NCBI RefSeq assembly: GCF_051014445.1
Contig: NW_027488365.1
Coordinates: 42,604,001-42,668,000 of the forward strand
DNA from: Colletes latitarsis
Taxonomy: Eukaryota > Arthropoda > Insecta > Hymenoptera > Colletidae
Length of the DNA stretch: 64,000 nt
Reading direction: 5' to 3'
The notes beneath the pieces are model-generated. The model searched no databases and had not been told where the DNA came from. It saw only the letters and a list, made by a program, of their open reading frames with translations. The first letter of the stretch is position 1, and the number at the start of each line of letters is the position of its first letter. This document shows positions 37,983 to 46,900 of the stretch, piece after piece. A program made the position numbers and the translations under genes.

Positions 37983-38035
37983 CCGGCGCCGCCTGGCGGG
38001 AGGAGGGTCCCCTCAGGACCCCCTCCCAGCCTAGG

Positions 38036-40798
38036 TCATCCGCCACGCCGAGGCGGCCGCCCGCGACGCCTCGCGACCGGGCGACGACCTCGGGCCACCG
38101 CACGAGCGCGAGCTTCAGCTCGCCGCTGAAGCTCGCGCTCCCTCCCCGCGGCCTCCTTCTGCAACATTACGTTCTCGCAGAAGGAGGCCACGGCTCTCCA
38201 CTTCTCCTCGCTGCCGAGCATGGCGCGCACCACGCCCGGCAGCGAGACATCCCGCCCGACGACGCCGACCAGGACACGGCGCTCCCCCTCCCACGCGGGG
38301 CATACCTCCAGGGTATGATCCGCCGTGTCCTGCTCAGCGTCGCAGTGGCAGCAACGCGCCGTCGGCTCCTTCCCTATCCGGCACAGGTATCTTCCGAAGC
38401 TGCCATGCCCGGAAAATACCTGTGCCATCCGGTAGGTGAGGCTGCCATGGCCTCTGTCCAGCCACTCCTTCAGGAGTGGCCGAACCGCCCCGACAGTCCG
38501 GTGCCCCGCGGTTGGCAGAGCCAGCCGCTCCTGCCACGCGAGCAACACGGACTGCCGGGCCTGGCGCTTCAAATCGCCCCAAGCAGGTTCCTGCCCGCCC
38601 GGGACCGCCCCCACCCCCGCGCGACGGTCGACGCGGTGCCGGTACATCACCGCGTGCGACCGCGCGAGCAGGTCCATGGGCGGCATCCCCGCTAGAACCG
38701 TCGCCACCTCATGTGACATGGTCCGATACCCGCGGACGACCCTGAGCGCCATGCGCCTCTGCACCCGACGCAGCATAGTCATGCTGCGCCGGGAGGCAGC
38801 CAGGTCGTCCGCCCAGACGGGGGCCCCGTATAGGGCCACCGACTGGACCATTGCCACATAGAGGCGACGAACTCGGCCCGCCGGGCCCCCCAGGTTGGGC
38901 AGGATCCGGCCCAGAGCCGCAACCATCCTTTCCAACCGGGGGACCAGGCAGCGGAAATGCTCCTCGAAACGCCAGTGGCTATCGAGGATCAGCCCCAGAT
39001 ACCTGATCTGGGGCTTCACCTCGATGTCAGCCCCACCCACCCGGATCAGAGGGGGTGGCGGATCCTGCCGAGGTGAATGAAACGCAATCACCTCGGTCTT
39101 ATGGACCGCCACCGTCATCCCCATCCCCCTGATCCGGTCGACGACGCGTTGCGACCCCTCCTCCGCGCGACGCATGGCCCTCCCCCAGTGCGCCCCGACG
39201 GCCAGCACCAGTGTGTCATCCGCATAACACACCGTGCAGACGCCGTCGGGGAGGCCGGCCCGCAACACCGAGTCGTACGCGATGTTCCACAGGAGTGGCC
39301 CGAGGACCGACCCCTGCGGAACACCGCAGTACACCTCCCTCCGCATATCACCATCCCGGCCCGGATACTCGATCCACCTGCCGCGGAGATAATCCCCGAC
39401 GACCGCCCTGAGACAAGGGGGGACTCGATGATATTCGAGTCCCCTCCTTATCTCTTCCCAGGGGAGGGTGTTAAAGGCATTGGCAATATCCAAGGATATT
39501 GCCAATGCCACCCCTCCCCGGGAGACGGCCGCCTCCGAGAGGGCCCTCACACGACCTATCGCGTCGATAGTCGATCGGCCCCCCCGGAAACCGAACTGGC
39601 AGTCGGCCAGACCGGGATCACCCCGCGACAGGTGCTCGACGAGGCGGGCAGCAATCACACGCTCGAAGAGCTTGCCCACCTCGTCGAGGAGACAAATGGG
39701 CCGGTATGCGGAGGGAGACTCCGCGGGCCGACCCTCCTTCCGGAGGAGGACCATCCTCGCCACCTTCCAACTGGGGGGGAATCGCCCGTCCCTCAGGCAG
39801 CGGTCGAACAACCGCCTGAGGTCGGCCCCAAGGACGCCCTGGGTCAAGACCCAAACCCGGCCGGGCACACCATCCGGACCCGGGGCCGTGTTACGAACCC
39901 CGAGCCGTCTGATGGCCGCTGCCAGCTCCTCCTGCGTGACCCCCAGCTCGGCCGTCCACTCCACTGGGACAGCCGCCGCCGCCGGAGGACGCGGTCCCCT
40001 CTCCCCAATTGGGAAGAGTGTATTGACCACGTCCTCCAGCAGCCGGGGATCAAGACCCTCGGTGACGGGGGGCGCCCACGGGCGGAGCTTATTCAGCACC
40101 ACCTTATATGGGCGCCCCCATGGATCGTCATCAAGGGTCTGGAGGAGCTCCTTCCATGCCCGGGTCTTGGCCCGTTTGATGGCGACCTGCAGAGCAACCC
40201 GCGCCACGCGGTATGCTCCATACAGGTCATCAGCTGCCCTCGCTCGCGCCACGCCGTCGCCTGTACGTTGACGACGGCGCGCGCGGGTGTACTGGCGTCG
40301 GGCGCGGACAGTCGCGACTCGCAACTCCGCGATCGCGTCCGACCACCAGTACACCGCCCGGCGAGGAGAAGCCCGCCCGACCCGAGGCATCGCCGCGTCG
40401 CAAATACCCGCGACCAATGCTCCGAGCCGGGCGACCTCCTCCTCTATGCTCGGCAACTCGGCCGCTCCCTGCGGCCAAGTTGCAGCGAGGGCAGCTGCCA
40501 TCAGGGCGTCCTTGTCCAGGCGCCGAAGCGCCCAGCGGCGTGGTGGGGTGCCACGCAGGCGGCAGAGACCTCCATCCGGATGTACCGGTGATCGGAGAGT
40601 GTCTCTGCCCCCGCGACCACGTGCCAACCCGACACCATGCGCACGGCGTTGGGGGTCGCGAATCCAACATCCACGATGGACCCCCCATATCGCCGCACGC
40701 ATGTGTGCTCCGACCCCCGGTTCAATACCCGGAGGTCGAGCCCCGCCGCCCAATCGCCCAGGATCCCGCCGCGAACGGAGGTCCTGGGGGATCCCCAA
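38036..40798 (-). CDS. Reverse transcriptase part of ORF2 (R1-clade-like)
   Basis: The 920-codon frame copies element RNA into DNA at a nicked target. Residues 1 to about 84 are out of frame with the endonuclease and are not genuine. RT homology begins near TPPRRWALRR (84-93, ~40,545). The RT domain includes TAPGPDG (304-310), AYRPICLL (364-371), QFGFRGGRST (401-410), motif A SLDIANAF with Asp437, GVPQGSVLGP (492-501), and motif C YADD (525-528) with both catalytic aspartates. A CCHC knuckle, C816-X2-C819-X8-H828-X4-C833, and a basic Arg-rich tail follow. There is no stop or frame change for ~2.5 kb. The true initiator is missing upstream, so the listed start is only the limit of the open frame. 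The product would not be made in the normal way. Confidence 0.9.
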   Translation of the reverse strand: MGIPQDLRSRRDPGRLGGGARPPGIEPGVGAHMRAAIWGVHRGCWIRDPQRRAHGVGLARGRGGRDTLRSPVHPDGGLCRLRGTPPRRWALRRLDKDALMAAALAATWPQGAAELPSIEEEVARLGALVAGICDAAMPRVGRASPRRAVYWWSDAIAELRVATVRARRQYTRARRRQRTGDGVARARAADDLYGAYRVARVALQVAIKRAKTRAWKELLQTLDDDPWGRPYKVVLNKLRPWAPPVTEGLDPRLLEDVVNTLFPIGERGPRPPAAAAVPVEWTAELGVTQEELAAAIRRLGVRNTAPGPDGVPGRVWVLTQGVLGADLRRLFDRCLRDGRFPPSWKVARMVLLRKEGRPAESPSAYRPICLLDEVGKLFERVIAARLVEHLSRGDPGLADCQFGFRGGRSTIDAIGRVRALSEAAVSRGGVALAISLDIANAFNTLPWEEIRRGLEYHRVPPCLRAVVGDYLRGRWIEYPGRDGDMRREVYCGVPQGSVLGPLLWNIAYDSVLRAGLPDGVCTVCYADDTLVLAVGAHWGRAMRRAEEGSQRVVDRIRGMGMTVAVHKTEVIAFHSPRQDPPPPLIRVGGADIEVKPQIRYLGLILDSHWRFEEHFRCLVPRLERMVAALGRILPNLGGPAGRVRRLYVAMVQSVALYGAPVWADDLAASRRSMTMLRRVQRRMALRVVRGYRTMSHEVATVLAGMPPMDLLARSHAVMYRHRVDRRAGVGAVPGGQEPAWGDLKRQARQSVLLAWQERLALPTAGHRTVGAVRPLLKEWLDRGHGSLTYRMAQVFSGHGSFGRYLCRIGKEPTARCCHCDAEQDTADHTLEVCPAWEGERRVLVGVVGRDVSLPGVVRAMLGSEEKWRAVASFCENVMLQKEAAGRERELQRRAEARARAVARGRRPVARRRGRPPRRGG
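38104..38140. other. Inverted repeat, 15-16-bp stem in RT C-terminal coding region
   Basis: GAGCGCGAGCTTCAG at 38,104-38,118 pairs perfectly with CTGAAGCTCGCGCTC at 38,126-38,140. A further C-G pair leaves a 5-nt loop. It encodes the residues around ERELQRRAEARAR (about 887-899) near the end of the protein, so the palindrome is compatible with a charged, low-constraint segment. Confidence 0.85.
38150..38189. other. Inverted repeat, 13-bp stem in RT C-terminal coding region
   Basis: GGCCTCCTTCTGC at 38,150-38,162 pairs perfectly with GCAGAAGGAGGCC at 38,177-38,189, with a 14-nt loop. It lies only 9 bp from the preceding 15-16-bp stem. Confidence 0.83.
38207..38246. other. Inverted repeat, 10-bp stem in RT coding region
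   Basis: CTCGCTGCCG at 38,207-38,216 pairs with CGGCAGCGAG at 38,237-38,246, with a 20-nt loop. It is the third in a row with the two preceding stems, within 150 bp. Confidence 0.7.
38380..38426. other. Inverted repeat, 11-bp stem over the zinc-knuckle approach
   Basis: GGCACAGGTAT at 38,380-38,390 pairs with ATACCTGTGCC at 38,416-38,426. The 25-nt loop contains a further TTCCG/CGGAA pairing. It encodes the residues just before the CCHC knuckle. Confidence 0.72.
38991..39015. other. Inverted repeat, 10-bp stem in RT coding region
   Basis: AGCCCCAGAT at 38,991-39,000 pairs with ATCTGGGGCT at 39,006-39,015 across a 5-nt loop. It encodes the conserved RYLGLILD neighbourhood (about residues 595-605). 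Confidence 0.75.
39419..39444. other. Inverted repeat, 10-bp stem in RT coding region
   Basis: GGGGACTCGA at 39,419-39,428 pairs with TCGAGTCCCC at 39,435-39,444 across a 6-nt loop. It encodes RGLEYHRVPP (about 452-461), shortly after motif A, and lies 31 bp from the 16-bp palindrome. Confidence 0.77.
39476..39509. other. 16-bp perfect palindrome over RT catalytic motif A
   Basis: GGCATTGGCAATATCC at 39,476-39,491 pairs perfectly with GGATATTGCCAATGCC at 39,494-39,509. Only AA separates the arms. Flanking GGGGAGGGTG and CACCCCTCCCC can extend the stem with a small bulge. On the sense strand it encodes ALAISLDIANAF, which includes the catalytic Asp437. Confidence 0.9.
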
Positions 40799-41172
40799 GC
40801 CACCGACTTGGCATTAAAATCCCCCAGGACCAGCACCGGCCGGGCCGCGTAGCGCTGCACGCATGCAGCGACCTCGGCCAAGTACAACTCGAACGCAGCG
40901 TGACCGCTACGGGGCGAAATGTAGCACCCCACCACAGCGACTCCCCCCCAGTCCACGGCGACGAATCCCCGACCGCGCTCCAACAAGGAGAACGGTGGGG
41001 ACCCGTCGCCCCCTCCCCATACCGTCGCCACCAAGCCGTCCGCGTCGCCCACCCAATGAGGGTGATCAGGGACGCGGTACGGCTCGGCGGCGACCGCCAG
41101 GCCAACCCCCCACTCCGCGAGGACTTGGGACATCAAGTCCTGTGCCGCGCGGCAGTGGTTGAGGTTGGCCTG
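40501..41172 (-). pseudogene. Partial APE-type endonuclease of ORF2, 5'-truncated and out of frame with RT
   Basis: This is the N-terminal target-nicking domain of the same ORF2. Translation from 41,172 starts QANLNHC, the usual first strand of this domain in R1-clade elements with its Asn, so only the first few residues and the start codon are lost at the 5' truncation. Other active-site elements follow: Glu in AEPYRV, CYISPRSG, GDFNAK (~41,136 numbering residues 105-110) and SDHRYI (181-186, ~40,596-40,579). The frame then ends at 40,501 after passing into non-homologous residues. The RT frame takes over at ~40,545. The shift equals loss of one base (or gain of two) between about 40,575 and 40,543. 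A first internal ATG lies at 41,133. It could be a real mutation or an assembly error. Confidence 0.88.
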
Positions 41173-41173
41173 G

Positions 41174-41188
41174 ACACCGGTTAGGTCT
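41174..41188 (+). repeat. Target site duplication, 5' side of the element
   Basis: ACACCGGTTAGGTCT, identical to 37,479-37,493, with normal satellite following. No untemplated bases are evident between it and the truncated endonuclease sequence. Confidence 0.93.
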
Positions 41189-43989
41189 GGGTTATGCCCG
41201 CATCTGGCTCATGATTGTGCCTTCTTCGCATACTTGTTGGCCAGATCCTGGGTTTTTTTTCGTGTTTGAATCACGTAGTAATGTGGTACCACACTGAAGG
41301 AGTCAATTAAACCTGGTTTCGATCATTATTTTAGAGGATAACACCGGTTAGGTCTGGGTTAGGTCCGGGATATGCGCGCATCTGGCTTATACTTTCGCCT
41401 TTTTCGCAAACTTGTTGGCCAGATCATGGGTTTTTTCCGTGTTTGAATCACGTAGTAACGTTGTACCACACTGAGGCAGTCAATTAAACCTGGATTCGGA
41501 CAGTATTTTAGAGAATAACACCGGTTAGGTCTGGGTTAGGTCTGGGTTATGCCCGCATCAGGCTCATGATTTTGTCTTCTTCGCATACTTGTTGGCCAGA
41601 TCCTGGGTTTTTTTCGTGTTTGAATCACGTAGTAATGTGGTAACACACTGAAGCAGTCAATTAAACCAGGTTTCGATCAATATTTAAGGGGATAACACCG
41701 GTTAGGTCTGGGTTAGGTCAGGGATATGCGCGCATCTGGCTTATACTTTCTCCTTTTTCGCAAACTTGTTGGCTAGATCCTGGATTTTTTTCGCTTATTG
41801 AATCACGTAGTAGTGTGGTGATACACTGAAGCAGTCAATTAAACCTGGTTTCGATCAATATTTTAGAGGATAACACCGGTTAGGTCTGGGTTATGCCCGC
41901 ATATGGCGCATGATTTTGCCTTCCTCGCATACTTGTAGGCCAGATCCTGGGTTTTTTTCGTGTTTGAATCACGTAGTAATGTGGTAACTCACTGAAGCAG
42001 TCAATTAAACCACGTCTCGCTCAGTATTTTAGAGGATAACACCGGTTAGGTCTGGCTTAGGTCTGGGTTATACCCGCATCTGGCTCATGATTTTGCCTTC
42101 TTCGCATACTTGTTGGCCAGATCCTGGGTTTTTTTCGTGTTTGAATCACGTAGTAATGTGGTAATACACTGAAGCAGTCAATTAAACCTGGTTTCGATCA
42201 ATATTTTAGAGGATAACACCGGTTAGGTCTGGGTTATGCCCGCATCTGGCTCATGATTTCGCCTTCTTCGCATACTTGTTGGCCAGATCCTGGGTTTTTT
42301 TCGTGTTTGAATCACGTAGTAATGTGGTAACACACTGAAGCAGTCAATTAAACCTGGTTTGGATCAATATTTTAGAGGATAACACCGTTTCGGTCTGGGT
42401 TAGGTCTGGGATATGCGCGCATCTGGCTTATACTTTCTCCTCTTTCGCAAACTTGTTGGCTAGATCCTGGGTTTTTTTCGGGTTTGAATCACGTGGTAAT
42501 GTGGTACGACACAGAAACAATCGATTAAACCTGGATTCGGACAGTATTTTAGAGGATAACACCGGTTCGGTCTGGGTTAGGTCTGGGATATGCGCGTATC
42601 TGGCTTATACTTTCTCCTTTTTCGCAAACTTGTTGGCTAGATCCTGGGTTTTTTCGGGTTCGAATCACGTAGTAATGTGGTAACACACTGAAGCAGTCAA
42701 TTGAACCTGGTTTCGATCAATATTTTAGAGGATAACACCGGTTAGGTCTGGGTTAGGTCTGGGATATGCACGCATCTGCCATATACTTTCGCCTTCTTCG
42801 CATTCTTGTTGGCCAGATCCTGGGTTTTTTTCGTGTTTGAATCACGTAGTAATGTGGTAACACAATGAAGCAGTCAATTAAACCTGGTTTCGATCAATAT
42901 TTTAGAGGATAACACCGGTTAGGTCTGGGTTAGGTCTGGGTTATGCCCGCATCTGGCTTATACTTTCGCCTTTTTCGCAAACTTGTCGGCTAGATCCTGG
43001 GTTTTTTTCGTGTTTGAATCACGTAGTAATGTGGTAACACAATGAAGCAGTCAATTAACCCTGGTTTCGATCAATATTTTGGAGGATAACACCGGTTAGG
43101 TCTGGGTTAGGTCTGGGTTATGCCCGCATCTGGCTCATGATTTTGCCTTTTTCGCAAACTTGTTGGCCAGATCTTGGGATTTTTTCGTGTTTGAATCACG
43201 TAGTAATGTGGTAACACATTGAAGCAGTCAATTAAACCTCGTTTCGCTCAGTATTTTAGAGGATAACACCGGTTAGGTCTGGGTTAGGTCTGGGTTATGC
43301 CCGCATCAGGCTCATGATTTTGTCTTCTTCGCATACTTGTTGGCCAGATCCTGGGTTTTTTTCGTGTTTGAATCACGTAGTAATGTGGTAACACACTGAA
43401 GCAGTCAATTAAACCAGGTTTCGATCAATATTTTAGGGGATAACACCGGTTAGGTCTGGGTTAGGTCAGGGATATGCCCGCATCTGCCTTATACTTTCGC
43501 CTTTTTCGCAAACTTCTTGGCCAGATCCTGGGTTTTTTCCGTGTTTGAATCACGTAGTAATGTGGTAACTCACTGAAGCAGTCAATTAAACCTCGTCTCG
43601 CTCAGTATTTTAGAGGATAACACCGGTTAGGTCTGGCTTAGGTCTGGGTTATACCCGCATCTGGCTCATGATTTTGCCTTCATCGCATACTTGTTGGCCA
43701 GATCCTGGGTTTTTTTCGTGTTTGAATCACGTAGTAATGTGGTAATACACTGAAGCAGTCAATTAAACCTGGTTTCGATCAATATTATAGAGGATAACAC
43801 CGGTTAGGTCTGGGTTAGGTCTGGGATATGCCCGCATCTGGCTCATGATTTTGCCTTCTTCGCATACTTGTTGGCCAAATCCTGGGTTTTTTTCGTGTTT
43901 GAATCACGTAGTAATGTGGTAACCCACTGAAGCAGTCAATTAAACCTGGTTTCGATCAATATTTTAGAGGATAACACCGGTTAGGTCTG

Positions 43990-46900
43990 GGTTAGGTCTG
44001 GGATATGCGCGCATCTGGCTTATACTTTCTCCTTTTTCGCAAACTTGTTGGCTAGATCCTGGGTTTTTTTCGTTATTGAATCACGTAGTAGTGTGGTAAT
44101 ACACTGAAGCAGTCAATTAAACCTCGTCTCGCTCAGTATTTTAGAGGATAACACCGGTTAGGTCTGGCTTAGGTCTGGGTTATACCCGCATCTGGCTCAT
44201 GATTTTGCCTTCTTCGCATACTTGTTGGCCAGATCCTGGGTTTTTTTCGTGTTTGAATCACGTAGTAATGTGGTAATACACTGAAGCAGTCAATTAAACC
44301 TGGTTTCGATCAATATTTTAGAGGATAACACCGGTTAGGTCTGGGTTATGACCGCATCTGGCTCATGATTTTGCCTTTTTCGCAAACTTGTTGGCCAGAT
44401 CTTGGGTTTTTTTCGTGTTTGAATCATGTAGTAATGTGGTAACTCACTGAAGCAGTCAATTAAACCTCGTCTCGCTCAGTATTTTAGAGGATAACACCGG
44501 TTAGGTCTGGCTTAGGTCTGGGTTATACCCGCATCTGGCTCATGATTTTGCCATCTTCGCATACTTGTTGGCCAGATAGTGGGTTTTTTTCGTGTTTGAA
44601 TCACGTAGGAATGTGGTAACACACTGAAGCAGTCAATTAAACCTGGTTTCGATCAATATTTTAGAGGATAACACCGGTTAGGTCTGGGTTAGGTCTGGGA
44701 TATGCGCGCATCTGGCTTATACTTTCTCCTTTTTCGCAAACTTGTTGGCTAGATCCTGGGTTTTTTTCGTTATTGAATCACGTAGTAGTGTGGTAATACA
44801 CTGAAGCAGTCAATTAAACCTGGTTTCGATCAATATTTTAGAGGATAACACCCGTTAGGTCTGGGTTATGCCCGCATATGGCGCATGATTTTGCCTTCCT
44901 CGCATACTTGTAGGCCAGATCCTGGGTTTTTTTCGTGTTTGAATCACGTAGTTATGTGGTAACACATATAAGCAGTCAATTAACCCTTGTTTCGATCCAT
45001 ATTTTGGAGGATAACACCGGTTAGGTCTGGGTTAGGTCTGGGTTATGCCCGCATCTGGCTCATGATTTTGCCTTTTTCGCAAACTTGTTGGCCAGATCTT
45101 GGGTTTTTTTCGTGTTTGAATCACGTAGTAATGTGGTAACTCACTGAAGCAGTCAATTAAACCTCGTCTCGCTCAGTATTTTAGAGGATAACACCGGTTA
45201 GGTCTGGCTTAGGTCTGGGTTATACCCGCATCTGGCTCATGATTTTGCCTTCTTCGCATACTTGTTGGCCAGATCCTGGGTTTTTTTCGTGTTTGAATCA
45301 CGTAGTAATGTGGTAATACACTGAAGCAGTCAATTAAACCTGGTTTCGATCAATATTTTAGAGGATAACACCGGTTAGGTCTGGGTTATGCCCGCATCTG
45401 GCTCATGATTTTGCCTTCTTCGCATACTTGTTGGCCAGATCCTGGGTTTTTTTCGTGTTTGAATCACGTAGTAATGTGGTAACCCACTGAAGCTGTCAAT
45501 TAAACCTGGTTTCGATCAATATTTTAGAGGATAACACCGGTTAGGTCTGGGTTATGCCCGCATCTGGCTCATGATTTCGCCTTTTTCGCAAACTTGTTGG
45601 CCAGATCATGGGTTTTTTCCGTGTTTGAATCACGTAGTAACGTTGTACCACACTGAGGCAGTCAATTAAACCTGGATTCGGACAGTATTTTAGAGAATAA
45701 CACCGGTTAGGTCTGGGTTAGGTCTGGGTTATGCCCGCATCAGGCTCATGATTTTGTCTTCTTCGCATACTTGTTGGCCAGATCCTGGGTTTTTTTCGTG
45801 TTTGAATCACGTAGTAATGTGGTAACACACTGAAGCAGGCAATTAAACCAGGTTTCGATCAATATTTAAGGGGATAACACCGGTTAGGTCTGGGTTAGGT
45901 CAGGGATATGCGCGCATCTGGCTTATACTTTCGCCTTTTTCGCAAACTTGTTGGCCAGATCCTGGGTTCTTTCCGTGTTTGAATCACGTAGTAATGTGGT
46001 ACCACACTCAGGCAGTCAATTAAACCTGGATTCGGACAGTATTTTAGAGAATAACACCGGTTAGGTCTGGGTTAGGTCTGGGTTATGCCCGCATCAGGCT
46101 CATGATTTTGCCATCTTCGCATACTTGTTGGCCAGATCCTGGGTTTTTTTCGTGTTTGAATCACGTAGGAATGTGGTAACACACTGAAGCAGTCAATTAA
46201 ACCTGGTTTCGATCAATATTTTAGAGGATAACACCGGTTAGGTCTGGGTTAGGTCTGGGATATGCGCGCATCTGGCTTATACTTTCTCCTTTTTCGCAAA
46301 CTTGTTGGCTAGATCCTGGATTTTTTTCGTTATTGAATCACGTAGTAGTGTGGTGATACACTGAAGCAGTCAATTAAACCTGGTTTCGATCAATATTTTA
46401 GAGGATAACACCGGTTAGGTCTGGGTTATGCCCGCATCTGGCTCATGATTTCGCCTTCTTCGCATACTTGTTGGCCAGATCCTGGGTTTTTTTCGTGTTT
46501 GAATCACGTAGTAATGTGGTAACACACTGAAGCAGTCAATTAAACCTGGTTTCGATCAATATTTCAGAGGATAACACCGGTTAGGTCTGGGTTAGGTCCG
46601 GGATATGCCCGCATCTGGCTCATGATTTTGCCCTCTTCGCATACTTGTTGGCCAGACCCTGGGTTTTTTTCGTGTTTGAATCAGGTAGTAATGTGGTAAC
46701 ACACTGAAGCAGTCAATTAAACCTGGTTTCCATCAATATTTCTGAGGATAACACCGGTTAGGTCTGGGCTAGGTCCGGGATATGCCCGCATCTGGCTCAT
46801 GATTTTGCCTTCTTCGCATACTTGTTGGCCAGATCCTGGGTTTTTTTCGTGTTTGAATCACGTAGTAATGTGGTAACACACTGAAGCAGTCAATTAAACC

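Larger units (their letters stand above)
37521..38035 (-). other. 3' UTR of the retrotransposon, hairpin-rich
   Basis: This ~515-bp stretch lies between the RT stop codon and the poly(A). No conserved coding frame is recognised. It holds at least five separate perfect inverted repeats of 8-13 bp, listed individually below, arranged one after another. In R1-clade and R2 elements the 3' UTR RNA is what the reverse transcriptase recognises to start cDNA synthesis, so a structured 3' end fits that role. That it does so here is inference. Confidence 0.8.
37494..41173 (-). mobile_element. 5'-truncated R1-clade-like non-LTR retrotransposon
   Basis: This ~3.68-kb insertion is markedly GC-rich compared with the satellite. 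It is flanked by a 15-bp duplication and ends in a poly(A) tail, read as T on the plus strand. On the minus strand it encodes a partial APE-type endonuclease and a reverse transcriptase with a C-terminal CCHC knuckle, the usual order of ORF2 in arthropod R1-clade LINEs. ORF1, the 5' UTR and the first residues of ORF2 are absent. This is typical of incomplete target-primed reverse transcription. There is no second copy in the window. The long uninterrupted RT frame and intact tail indicate a fairly recent insertion. R1, TRAS, Waldo and related lineages cannot be separated by eye. Confidence 0.95.

Noticed and set aside
39077..40591. 504-codon open frame on the plus strand opposite the reverse transcriptase
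   Set aside because: It lies antisense to a recognisable RT in GC-rich DNA, where stop codons are rare. Its translation is Pro/Arg-rich and low in complexity, with no motif. The same applies to 37,832-38,695 and 40,213-41,184; the last runs across the element boundary into the satellite.
37494..41173. Insertion into ribosomal DNA, as for canonical R1
   Set aside because: The flanks are satellite on both sides, with a matching duplication of satellite sequence. No 28S sequence is present.
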